Of a stretch of DNA of 6,391 bases, positions 1 to 6,391 are shown in pieces; the stretch's first letter is position 1, and each line of letters starts with the position of its first letter. The position numbers and the translations under genes are program-made. Below the pieces are notes generated by a model. It ran no database searches. It was given only the letters and a program-made list of their open reading frames with translations, and had not been told where the DNA came from. The DNA is from Flavobacteriales bacterium. Lineage in GTDB: Bacteria > Bacteroidota > Bacteroidia > Flavobacteriales > Parvicellaceae. The stretch spans positions 1-6,391 of the forward strand of contig JAAZYJ010000042.1 of the NCBI GenBank assembly GCA_014239715.1, in the 5' to 3' direction.

Positions 1-282
1 AAGCAGCAAGAATTCAATGAGCTGACGATCGCAATCGATGCGGGTATGTATATGAAATCTGCTGAGATGTACCTGCTTACCGGAGTCAATTACCGCAGCA
101 TGGACGCCATGATCTTCTATTTAGGAGCCAGAAAATCGAATTACATTGCCAAGATCGGCTACGATGTAAACATGTCGTCTTTGGCCCCGGCTTCTACGGG
201 AAGGGGAGGTTTTGAAATTTCATTTACGTACATGAAACAAAAGCCTCAATCGAAAAACAAAAAAATCTGTCCGAAGCTATGA
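1..282 (+). CDS. T9SS outer-membrane protein, PorP/SprF family (C-terminal part, 5' end outside window)
   Basis: Frame 1 is open from the left edge to the TGA at 280-282, giving the last 93 residues; the internal ATG at 46 is not the true start, because the frame continues upstream with family-like sequence. The fragment reads as alternating amphipathic beta strands, with the run GYDVNMSSL followed by GRGGFEISFTYM, the hallmark of the final barrel strands in PorP/SprF proteins. It then has a short Lys-rich tail ending ICPKL, like the CPRF/CPRL ending I recall for many family members. Known family role: outer-membrane beta-barrel proteins needed for export or surface attachment of T9SS substrates such as SprB in gliding bacteria. 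Members often follow a giant adhesin gene with a type B sorting domain; whether that holds here lies outside the window. The stop overlaps the start of the next gene by four bases, so the two are probably co-translated. Confidence 0.88.
   Translation, partial: KQQEFNELTIAIDAGMYMKSAEMYLLTGVNYRSMDAMIFYLGARKSNYIAKIGYDVNMSSLAPASTGRGGFEISFTYMKQKPQSKNKKICPKL
279..282 (+). other. ATGA stop/start overlap coupling the PorP-like and PorE-like genes
   Basis: The TGA stop of the PorP-like gene (280-282) shares bases with the ATG start of the PorE-like gene (279-281). No Shine-Dalgarno sequence precedes it, only an A-rich stretch, so re-initiation by terminating ribosomes is the likely way the second gene is translated. 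This supports fixed co-expression of the two proteins. Confidence 0.85.
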
Positions 283-2402
283 GAAGGTCTCGTTGTTGTG
301 TTTTAGTTCTTTTTGTGGTATTGATTGCCAATGCTGGATTGGCCCAATCTAAAAAAGTGTGGCTGTATCATGCGGATGAATTCTTTGGCCAAAGTGATTT
401 TGCATCAGCATTGAAGTATTATCAGCTTGCCCTGGATGACACAACAGCTTTGAAATTCAAATTGCTGCCTTATGAGGCAGTATTGTCTAATCAGAAGATC
501 AAAAAAGACTCAAACAAAGTTACTTCATCTAAGAATGTTGCTGCCGTGGATTACGCGAACCATCAGATTGCGATGTGTTTTCGAGAGATATTTGATTATA
601 GGAGGGCTGCGGAGCATTTCAAGCTAACGGCCGAAAAGGGAGTATATAGTGACGATCAGTATTACTATGCAAATTCTTTGATGCAGGTAAAAGAATATGA
701 AGCTGCTCTGAATGCTTATGAAAAATACCTGAGGTCGGAACAGAAATCCGATCTTCTTGTTAAGAAGGCCCAGCTTGACATGTCCGGATGTCACTACGCT
801 ATGAATCCGGGAAATGTAAAACAGGAGGTGATCGTTAAGCTTGCTGACACTGCAGTATTTAACAAAGGCAGCTCGTCTTTTGGGGTGATGTTCTGGGGTT
901 CAGAGGAGAAGCTGGTATTTGCCAGCGCTCGCGAAAAAGGTGTAGTGGTTGATCCGGCTAAGCAGGAATCGAAGTACTTATGTGATCTATATTGGACAGA
1001 ACGAATTGAAGCTGAGAAATGGGGTAAGGCACATAATTTTGGAAGACCTCTTAACTCTTCAAAGCACGAGGCATCAGGATGTTTTAATAATGGAGGTACA
1101 ATTTTCTTCACGAAATGGAGTAACACCGATCGAAATGCCAAACATATACATGCAGCTCGCATGCTGGATATGAAATTCTTCGAATCATACATGTTGGATA
1201 CGACTGTTAATCTGGAAGGCTATAAAAGCATTAATCCATTTGTTACGATGGATGGCAAATGGCTCTATTTCTCCAGCGATCGGCCGGGTGGTGAAGGGGG
1301 CATGGACTTGTGGCGTATTCGTATTACACCAAACGGTAAGACAATGGGAGAGGCTCAAAACCTGGAAGCTCCTGTCAATTCCGAGTTTGACGAGGTTACT
1401 CCATTTTTCCATGAGGCTACGGGAACACTTTTTTTTAGCTCCGACGGCCACCGATCAATTGGAGGTCTCGATGTGTTCAAGAGCTCATTTGATCGAGACG
1501 CAGATTATTTCGGCAATCCACAAAATTTAGGTCAGCCCATAAATTCGAGTAAGGATGATGCTTATATGGTTTGGGATAAATTTCTGAAAACGGGTTGGTT
1601 GTCAAGTGACAGGGAACCGTGTGATGGCGGACATTGCTATGACATATATCAGATCACCAATGCTCCAATTAGAATTTCTATAGAAGGTTTTGTTTTCGAT
1701 GATGAAACCGAAGATCCTCTAAGAAACGCAACTATCGAAATTCGTGACGTTACCTACCAGCTTGATCCGATCAATGTGACTACTGATGAGGAGGGATTTT
1801 ACGAAACTGAGCTTGAGCAGGATGTGGAGATATTCATGAAGGCAACGAAAAAAGGATATTTTGCTGATGCAGCCAGCCAGACCACAAAGAACATAACAGA
1901 GACTACTGTATTGGTTCAGGATTTCTTCCTGAGGAGGATACCCGGCGATGAGATTGCAATTGAGGGAATCGAATACGATTTTGATTCTGATCGATTGAGG
2001 TCTAAGTCAAAAGAAATATTGGACACCCTGGTTGAATTCCTTCAGCTAAACAGCAACCTGGTAGTTCAGATAAATTCTCACACTGATAATCGAGGGAACA
2101 ATGAGTACAACATGGACCTGTCTAAGAGGAGAGCTAAATCATGTGTAGATTATCTCATTCTGAAAGGGATTCCTTCGAAAAGATTAATTGCCAAAGGCTA
2201 TGGGGAATCAAAACCAACTCACCTGATGGATGACAATAAAGATCCTGTGCTGGATCTGACAGGCAACAGGATCTACCTTTCTGAGGAGTACATCAACAGC
2301 ATACCTTCTGCTCAGAAGAAAAAAACATTACATCAGCGAAATCGTCGAACTGCTTTTAAAGTAGTAGGAGAGGGCTTCGAGATCGAAAGTGGTAATTTGT
2401 AA
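279..2402 (+). CDS. PorE-like OmpA-family T9SS protein (TPR, PD40 propeller, CRD fold, OmpA)
   Basis: A complete 707-residue periplasmic protein, probably bound to the outer membrane and peptidoglycan. Residues 1-22 are a Sec signal peptide (Arg-rich start, hydrophobic core, likely cut at GLA|QS); there is no lipobox. Residues about 27-175 are helical TPR-like repeats. Residues about 195-460 form a PD40/WD40-like propeller, with blade motifs FSSDRPGGEGG (331-341) and FFSSDG (385-390) and a repeated NxxxPxNS segment at 253, 361 and 416. Residues about 465-552 are a carboxypeptidase-regulatory-like fold. Residues about 559-700 are an OmpA domain with HTDNRG (601-606, D603) and NRRT (688-691), which carry the Asp and Arg expected to bind diaminopimelate. 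This order matches PorE (PG1058) of Porphyromonas gingivalis, a T9SS component. Paralogues with the same plan are common in Bacteroidota, so orthology is not certain and no symbol is given. The start overlaps the stop of the PorP gene (ATGA). Confidence 0.92.
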   Translation: MRRSRCCVLVLFVVLIANAGLAQSKKVWLYHADEFFGQSDFASALKYYQLALDDTTALKFKLLPYEAVLSNQKIKKDSNKVTSSKNVAAVDYANHQIAMCFREIFDYRRAAEHFKLTAEKGVYSDDQYYYANSLMQVKEYEAALNAYEKYLRSEQKSDLLVKKAQLDMSGCHYAMNPGNVKQEVIVKLADTAVFNKGSSSFGVMFWGSEEKLVFASAREKGVVVDPAKQESKYLCDLYWTERIEAEKWGKAHNFGRPLNSSKHEASGCFNNGGTIFFTKWSNTDRNAKHIHAARMLDMKFFESYMLDTTVNLEGYKSINPFVTMDGKWLYFSSDRPGGEGGMDLWRIRITPNGKTMGEAQNLEAPVNSEFDEVTPFFHEATGTLFFSSDGHRSIGGLDVFKSSFDRDADYFGNPQNLGQPINSSKDDAYMVWDKFLKTGWLSSDREPCDGGHCYDIYQITNAPIRISIEGFVFDDETEDPLRNATIEIRDVTYQLDPINVTTDEEGFYETELEQDVEIFMKATKKGYFADAASQTTKNITETTVLVQDFFLRRIPGDEIAIEGIEYDFDSDRLRSKSKEILDTLVEFLQLNSNLVVQINSHTDNRGNNEYNMDLSKRRAKSCVDYLILKGIPSKRLIAKGYGESKPTHLMDDNKDPVLDLTGNRIYLSEEYINSIPSAQKKKTLHQRNRRTAFKVVGEGFEIESGNL

Positions 2403-2403
2403 C

Positions 2404-2411
2404 TAAATTTG
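2404..2411 (+). promoter_or_regulatory. Candidate Bacteroidota -7 promoter element (TAAATTTG)
   Basis: TAAATTTG matches the Bacteroidota -7 consensus TAnnTTTG exactly and begins just after the TAA stop of the PorE-like gene. Transcription would start a few bases downstream, leaving a leader of about 30 bases before the GTG at 2447. The matching -33 TTTG box is not convincing: the nearest candidate is TTCG at 2376-2379, with a 24-base spacer, a little longer than usual. If real, it gives the SDR gene its own promoter; otherwise that gene is read through from upstream. Confidence 0.4.
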
Positions 2412-2446
2412 AAACCTGTTTTTTTAAATAGGCTAACACCAAGTTC

Positions 2447-3094
2447 GTGAACAGAAAAATTAACCACATTGCTATATTAGGCGGCTCAGGGTACATCGGG
2501 CAGACCTTTATCGAATGCGCATTAAAACGTGGAATACGCATAAAAGCGCTTACCAGATCTTCTGAGAAACTGCAAATCTATGATGGCAAGATCGAAATAC
2601 TTAAAGGATCACTTTTCAATGAATCGGACCTGAGCAGCCTTGTTGCCGGCACGAATGCGGTAGTATCCTTAGCCGGACCACCTTTATCCGGAAAATTTGA
2701 GATGGAAGATTATACTTCCGGAATGCGTAAGCTGATCAAGGTCATGCAGGAGCAAGATATAAACAGGGTCATCAATATAGCGGGGGCTTCGGTAAAATTG
2801 TCAAACGAAGCATTTATGAGGAAAAAGGCAATGATCAGAGCTATAGCCGGCTTACTTATAAATAAAGCGCTTAAAACGAAAGATATTGAATTGGATCTAC
2901 TGTCCTCAAGCAATTTGAACTGGACTACTGTACGGCCCGGATTTGTCAGAAAACATAAAAAGGGTCAATTCATGGCGGACAATGACAAGCTACATTCATT
3001 ATCAGTTGACAAGGAGCAGCTGGCAAATTTCATTCTCGACTGTTTGGATAACAAATTTTGGGAGTCAAGAGCCCCATTTGTAGCCACCAAATAG
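2447..3094 (+). CDS. Atypical SDR / NAD(P)-binding (NmrA-like) family protein
   Basis: A 215-residue cytoplasmic Rossmann-fold protein. The first strand and glycine loop are GGSGYIG at residues 12-18 (GxxGxxG), and Arg37 in ALTRS after the second strand suits an NADP(H) 2'-phosphate contact. A third strand region gives KGSLFNESDL (53-62), then AVVSLAGPP (71-79), NRVINIAGAS (106-115) and TVRPGFV (161-167), the usual order in the NAD(P)H-binding / NAD-dependent epimerase-like group. The length is normal for that group. No classical YxxxK catalytic pair is visible, so this is an atypical SDR whose substrate cannot be named; related proteins include flavin or quinone reductases and redox-sensing regulators. 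The start is GTG: an in-frame TAG at 2429-2431 excludes anything further upstream, and the first residues run straight into the first beta strand. No signal peptide. The end lies 14 bases from the convergent T9SS cargo gene. Confidence 0.85.
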   Translation: MNRKINHIAILGGSGYIGQTFIECALKRGIRIKALTRSSEKLQIYDGKIEILKGSLFNESDLSSLVAGTNAVVSLAGPPLSGKFEMEDYTSGMRKLIKVMQEQDINRVINIAGASVKLSNEAFMRKKAMIRAIAGLLINKALKTKDIELDLLSSSNLNWTTVRPGFVRKHKKGQFMADNDKLHSLSVDKEQLANFILDCLDNKFWESRAPFVATK

Positions 3095-3108
3095 TTGCCG
3101 AACATTTT

Positions 3109-5961
3109 CTATTCAATAAGAAGTCTTATCGCAGCCGGAGCTTTATGATCAGCTTTCAACACAACAATGTAATTGCCTGTAGCGTAATCTTGGATTTCAA
3201 GTTCTGTTCTGTTCTCGCGCAAAGCCTCTCTCATAAGCAGCTTTCCGAAGACGTTATACAACTCCAGAGAAGTATAGCGGATTTCTTTACATTCAACAAT
3301 CAGATAATCTCTGGCCGGATTCGGATAGATATAAATGTTGTTGAACCCATCTTCCTTCAAAGAAACCAAAGAATTGATCTCCACGGTATCAAGAAGTTGG
3401 CACCCGCTAGTGTCAGTAATGGTAACAATGTAAGTTCCGGCACATAGGCTGTCGATGATAAAGGTCGTGTCCGACCCCGGAGACCAGCTAATGTCATAGG
3501 GATGGACTCCGCCAATAGGATTCGCAACTGCCGCTCCCTGACAATTGCCTAGCGTGTCCTGGACAATCGTAAAAGTATTCAGGATTTCAGGGGGCGATGT
3601 AATGGTTATCAGGGGCGTTTCTACAGCACAGCCCATTGAGTCGGTTATCAATGCTTGATAGTTTCCGGTAGGCGGGTAAAGCAAATTGCTCAAAGAGTCT
3701 CCGCTATTCCAATCGTAAGAATAGGGCGAAGTTCCACCGTAAACCGAAAGCTCAATACTACTATTAGAATCTTTGTAGCAGATAAAATTAGTCTGGGTAA
3801 AGGTGAAAAGCAGACTGTCAGGCGCATTGACCACGAACGTATCCAATTCAGCACATCCTCTCACTGTATCGGTCAACTCAACGAAATAAGTGGCGTCTGA
3901 CAAGCTGTCTATATAAGCAGAGTCAGAGGCTATGTTCCAAGAGATCTGTGTATTGTTGCTATCGTTCAGGTACAGCATTATGCTGCCATCCCAAATTCCG
4001 TAATTCACACAGCTAACATTGGAAACTACTGCAGAGTCCAGCACAGGTGCCGGATCCGGCACAAAAACAGAATCCACTGTAACGCACCCGTCCATGTGCG
4101 TAATGGTTACTGAATGCCATCCCGCCCAAAGTCCGGTAGCCAATTTTGTTGAGTCTCCGTTGCTCCAGTCAAAAACACAAGTGCTGAACATACACGGGCA
4201 TCCCGAGGAGTTAACAGAAACCTGTGAAGTGCTGTCGCCTATGCAAACCAAAGGTGGAATCCCACTAAAGCTAATTACATACGGGTCTGAAATAGTGAAT
4301 GATTGCATCCCATAACAACCAACTGAATCAACGACCAAGACGTTATATGAGCCAGGTTCTAGCTGACCTATTGAATCGGAAATTTCACCAGTAGACCAGT
4401 TGTAATTGTACGGCTCAATTCCGCCAACCGGGTTCACGTAGGCAATGCCATCATCGAAATCGTTGCAAGTCACATTAGCAAAGAACAAATTAGGGTTTGT
4501 AGTCCCACAATTTGAGCCCAACATGGTGTATTGTCCATCGTGGTCAGTTCCCATATATCCTCCCCATGCAATCCCTACACCGGGTATTGTATACGTGGTC
4601 TCTAATCGATTTACCTTAAACCCATTCGGGCTCATTGGATTAATACTATCGGCTCTGAAAGCATAGACAAAGTCTACAAGTCCATTGCTGTCCAGATCGC
4701 ATAGAAGGGGTGTTGACGCGATATTCACCCCCGCTTGTGGGATGTAAATCGGCGAAACAGTATTGGCCTGAAAATCAATGCTTAACAGCTCATGTTCATA
4801 GTGGGTTCCGGTATGATTGTTCAATGAAACGATCACTTCATCTCTGCCGTTCAGATCAAGGTCTAGTGCATTTGCTGAAGCATAGTGCATGTCAGAGATA
4901 CTATCCTTCCATGCTATCATTCCTGTTTCCCCATCGATCATTACCTGGTAGTGGTCAAAAAAGGAAGGAGCTGAACCTTTTGCCAGAACGGCAAATACGT
5001 CAGGAGTTGTATTTCCTATAAAATCACCAATTATTGGAGCGGCACTAGATTCTGTTCCTGAGTTCACAACTTCCCAAAACAAATTAAGTGTGCTACCGTC
5101 AAAGGCCCTGATCGTTCCGTTGTATCCCTGATTGATAATGTCCAGAGTTCCGTCAAAATTAAGATCCGCTAGGCTAGGTGGGGCGATGAAACCCTTGTCA
5201 GGATCAGATGCTAGAACGACCGAACCACTAAGGTCGTTGGACATGAGGTCAACCAAATTGGTCATGTAGAAGTTACCGCCATCGTCTTCTCCGCCCGAGC
5301 CATAAAAAATACTAATACTTCCCGTTCCGCTTATGTCAGCCGGAATGGCCGAACAGTACGTCTCTTCCCCGTCGGGCATCGTGTCTTTTGCAAGTATACT
5401 TCCGGTCATGGCGTCCAGAACGAGTAGCATACCCGGTTCTCTTAAAGTGTCAAAGGATGGCAAAGTATGATTGCCTCCATTCGCCACCAGGATATCTTCA
5501 ACACCATCGGCGTTTTGATCAGGAACAAATTGCGGAGAATAGAAGTTGAACCACCCGCTATCTAAGGCCTCTGCTACCGGGTGAGGAAAAAATTCCCAGA
5601 TCATGGCCCCGGTAGCACCATCTATCGCATAAAACTCTGCGTAACGCCCACCAATGAAAATATCTTTAATGTTATCGCCCGTAATATCAAGGAACTTTGC
5701 GCTTCCAAATATCTCTTCTTCGGTTGGGAAACTCCATAATAAGTTACCCGTGGCGCCGTCTAAAGCAACAACACCTCTTGATTCGGGGCTGCCATCCAAA
5801 CCACCACCAATTACAATATCAAGCACGTTGTCCCCATTAAGGTTGACAGGTCTCGGTGAAGAAAAAGTTGTCGATGTATCCACGTGTTCGCTCCAGATCA
5901 AAGTCTGGCTATACAATGACGAATTAATTACTAACACAAAAAAGATTCCTAAACACCTCAT
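3109..5961 (-). CDS. Secreted T9SS cargo: FG-GAP/PQQ-like beta-propeller, five SprB repeats, type A sorting domain
   Basis: A complete 950-residue extracellular protein of unknown function. Residues 1-18 are a Sec signal peptide (likely cut SLYS|QT), which supports this ATG. Residues about 20-480 form a propeller with eight Asp-rich, calcium-loop-like FG-GAP/VCBS motifs (near 40, 92, 148, 209, 266, 313, 367 and 422, for example DLNFDGTLD). Between them are five PQQ-like blade motifs of the type LDGATGxxxW (near 64, 111, 179, 285 and 340). Residues about 494-864 hold five SprB-type repeats. Residues 871-950 are a type A T9SS C-terminal sorting domain with YPNPARDYLIV (879-889), LYNVFGKLL and a GNYIVVL strand; family knowledge says this domain directs passage across the outer membrane and is then cleaved. 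The protein is probably surface-bound or released, perhaps in adhesion or ligand binding. No enzyme domain or catalytic motif is recognised. It is transcribed convergently to the SDR gene and divergently from the MBL gene. Confidence 0.93.
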   Translation of the reverse strand: MRCLGIFFVLVINSSLYSQTLIWSEHVDTSTTFSSPRPVNLNGDNVLDIVIGGGLDGSPESRGVVALDGATGNLLWSFPTEEEIFGSAKFLDITGDNIKDIFIGGRYAEFYAIDGATGAMIWEFFPHPVAEALDSGWFNFYSPQFVPDQNADGVEDILVANGGNHTLPSFDTLREPGMLLVLDAMTGSILAKDTMPDGEETYCSAIPADISGTGSISIFYGSGGEDDGGNFYMTNLVDLMSNDLSGSVVLASDPDKGFIAPPSLADLNFDGTLDIINQGYNGTIRAFDGSTLNLFWEVVNSGTESSAAPIIGDFIGNTTPDVFAVLAKGSAPSFFDHYQVMIDGETGMIAWKDSISDMHYASANALDLDLNGRDEVIVSLNNHTGTHYEHELLSIDFQANTVSPIYIPQAGVNIASTPLLCDLDSNGLVDFVYAFRADSINPMSPNGFKVNRLETTYTIPGVGIAWGGYMGTDHDGQYTMLGSNCGTTNPNLFFANVTCNDFDDGIAYVNPVGGIEPYNYNWSTGEISDSIGQLEPGSYNVLVVDSVGCYGMQSFTISDPYVISFSGIPPLVCIGDSTSQVSVNSSGCPCMFSTCVFDWSNGDSTKLATGLWAGWHSVTITHMDGCVTVDSVFVPDPAPVLDSAVVSNVSCVNYGIWDGSIMLYLNDSNNTQISWNIASDSAYIDSLSDATYFVELTDTVRGCAELDTFVVNAPDSLLFTFTQTNFICYKDSNSSIELSVYGGTSPYSYDWNSGDSLSNLLYPPTGNYQALITDSMGCAVETPLITITSPPEILNTFTIVQDTLGNCQGAAVANPIGGVHPYDISWSPGSDTTFIIDSLCAGTYIVTITDTSGCQLLDTVEINSLVSLKEDGFNNIYIYPNPARDYLIVECKEIRYTSLELYNVFGKLLMREALRENRTELEIQDYATGNYIVVLKADHKAPAAIRLLIE
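3112..3351 (-). other. Type A T9SS C-terminal sorting domain (residues 871-950 of the cargo)
   Basis: The last 80 residues begin DGFNNIYIYPNPARD and contain the family motifs YPNP, LELYNVFGKLL, a short polar turn, and YATGNYIVVLKAD, closing with the strand IRLLIE. The order and length agree with the type A sorting domain (TIGR04183) rather than type B. It is a seven-stranded beta-sandwich recognised by the T9SS and removed after export. Confidence 0.9.
3370..4482 (-). repeat. Five tandem SprB-type protein repeats within the T9SS cargo
   Basis: Five diverged units of about 64-72 residues lie at residues 494-560, 567-637, 645-716, 721-791 and 801-864. The common plan is an early Cys, then GGxxPYxYxWxxG, a GxYxVxVxDxxGC strand with a second Cys about 50 residues on, and a closing strand ending near Pro or Asp. 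Units 1, 4 and 5 keep the GGxxPY motif (GGIEPYNYNW, GGTSPYSYDW, GGVHPYDISW); units 2 and 3 have lost it. The pairs C499/C549, C651/C703, C728/C778 and C807/C854 could form one disulphide per unit. The repeats are recognisable in protein but not obvious as DNA repeats, so they are old duplications. Confidence 0.82.
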
Positions 5962-6129
5962 TACACAGTTGCTTAATTATGGTTGAGCGTAAAATACGGT
6001 TATTGAATTTAAAAAGAAAGCCAATATACAGCTGAAATCGGATTCTTGTTTTATAGACCGAACATTTCCCTAACAATTCATAAATTACGGGAAATTGGGT
6101 AAATGGAATGTGGTTCAAATAGGTATGGT
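5962..6129. promoter_or_regulatory. Divergent intergenic region between the T9SS cargo and MBL-fold genes
   Basis: About 170 AT-rich bases separate two divergent starts and must hold promoters for both. On the minus strand, TATATTGG (6028-6021) matches five of the six fixed positions of TAnnTTTG and lies about 60 bases upstream of the cargo ATG, but no good -33 TTTG box sits above it. On the plus strand, the best candidate I see is TAAATTAC at 6081-6088, which is weaker. No inverted repeat strong enough to call an operator was seen. Confidence 0.35.
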
Positions 6130-6391
6130 ATGGCAAGATGTTATTTACTAATACCTTCAGTTTTGGTAACTGTATTGTTTATACAAACTGTTTTTGTACA
6201 GACTCTGCATGGACAGGAAGAGGGCAGAGTTCCACATGTTATCGTACTAGGTGTTGCTCAGGATGGGGGTTATCCTCATATTGGATGCGAGAAAACATGT
6301 TGCGTTAATGCGCACCGGTTTGATAGCTTATCTAAATTTGTGGTCTCTTTAGCCTTAGTAGATCCGGCAGATAAAAAGTGGTGGCTTTTTG
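6130..6391 (+). CDS. Exported MBL-fold metallo-hydrolase, PqqB-like (N-terminal part, 3' end outside window)
   Basis: The frame is open from an in-frame TAA at 6100-6102 to the right edge. Two ATG starts are possible, 6103 and 6130. The second is chosen because it gives a compact Sec signal peptide of about 28 residues (MARCYLLIPSV, hydrophobic core, cut near LHG|QEE); the first adds nine mostly polar residues. The mature part begins HVIVLGVAQDGGYPHIGC, followed by EKTCC, the N-terminal signature I recognise from a Bacteroidota group of MBL-fold hydrolases related to PqqB, where the text is typically LGxAQDGGxPxxGCxxxCC. The zinc-binding HxHxDH motif would lie beyond the window, so activity cannot be judged. 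A signal peptide implies a periplasmic or lipid-anchored enzyme; no lipobox is visible. PqqB-like is a family resemblance only, and no other pqq gene is seen. Confidence 0.8.
   Translation, partial: MARCYLLIPSVLVTVLFIQTVFVQTLHGQEEGRVPHVIVLGVAQDGGYPHIGCEKTCCVNAHRFDSLSKFVVSLALVDPADKKWWLF

Noticed and set aside
46..282. Reading the first gene as a complete 78-residue protein starting at ATG 46
   Set aside because: The frame stays open to the left edge with barrel-like sequence, and the fragment matches only the C-terminal end of a much longer family.
794..1192. 132-codon minus-strand reading frame inside the PorE-like gene
   Set aside because: It is antisense to the conserved propeller region, and no homology or start signal supports it.
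2407..2429. Imperfect hairpin (ATTTGAAA / TTTTAAAT) after the PorE-like gene, a possible terminator
   Set aside because: The stem is almost entirely A-T with one G-T pair, is not followed by a clean T tract, and overlaps the better-supported promoter element.
3058..3447. 129-codon plus-strand reading frame at the convergent junction
   Set aside because: It lies antisense to the conserved sorting domain of the cargo and overlaps the end of the SDR gene; its translation shows no domain or signal.
4019..5021. Several plus-strand reading frames of 70-100 codons opposite the cargo gene
   Set aside because: They are antisense to the SprB repeats and propeller, whose frame is strongly supported by motifs; their own translations are low-complexity and unlike known proteins.
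5924..6136. 70-codon minus-strand reading frame upstream of the cargo gene
   Set aside because: It overlaps the signal peptide of the cargo and runs through the divergent promoter region; the translation is featureless.

Overview
The window looks like a chromosome segment from a member of the Bacteroidota, probably a free-living marine or environmental lineage in the Flavobacteriia/Cytophagia/Saprospiria range. The evidence is a PorP/SprF barrel, a PorE-type OmpA protein and a large cargo protein with a type A C-terminal sorting domain, all parts of the type IX secretion system (T9SS), which is confined to this phylum. Starts lack clear Shine-Dalgarno sequences, and there is an exact TAnnTTTG promoter element, both typical of the phylum. 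I see no mobile elements, CRISPR arrays, tRNA or rRNA.

Layout. Positions 1-282 (+) are the last 93 codons of a PorP/SprF-family outer-membrane protein. It overlaps by four bases (ATGA) a complete 707-residue protein (279-2402, +) with a signal peptide, TPR region, PD40/WD40-like beta-propeller, carboxypeptidase-regulatory-like fold and OmpA peptidoglycan-binding domain, the architecture described for PorE. After a short gap with a candidate promoter comes a GTG-initiated 215-residue atypical SDR/NAD(P)-binding protein (2447-3094, +). Convergent to it, only 14 bases away, is a 950-residue secreted protein (3109-5961, -) made of a signal peptide, a propeller mixing FG-GAP-like and PQQ-like motifs, five SprB-type repeats and a type A T9SS sorting domain. 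A divergent intergenic region then leads to the start of an exported MBL-fold (PqqB-like) hydrolase (6130 to the right edge, +), cut off by the window.

How the genes fit together. The first two form a translationally coupled pair; PorP/SprF-type barrels and PorE-type proteins are known to work at the outer membrane in T9SS export and anchoring, with the OmpA domain holding the complex to peptidoglycan. The cargo on the other strand would be exported by the same kind of machinery, but its own promoter and type A domain give no proof that this particular PorP handles it. The SDR protein and the MBL hydrolase have no obvious link to secretion.

I do not see a clearly new system. The most interesting points are the coupled PorP-PorE pair, the unusual architecture of the cargo and the cysteine-rich second SprB repeat.
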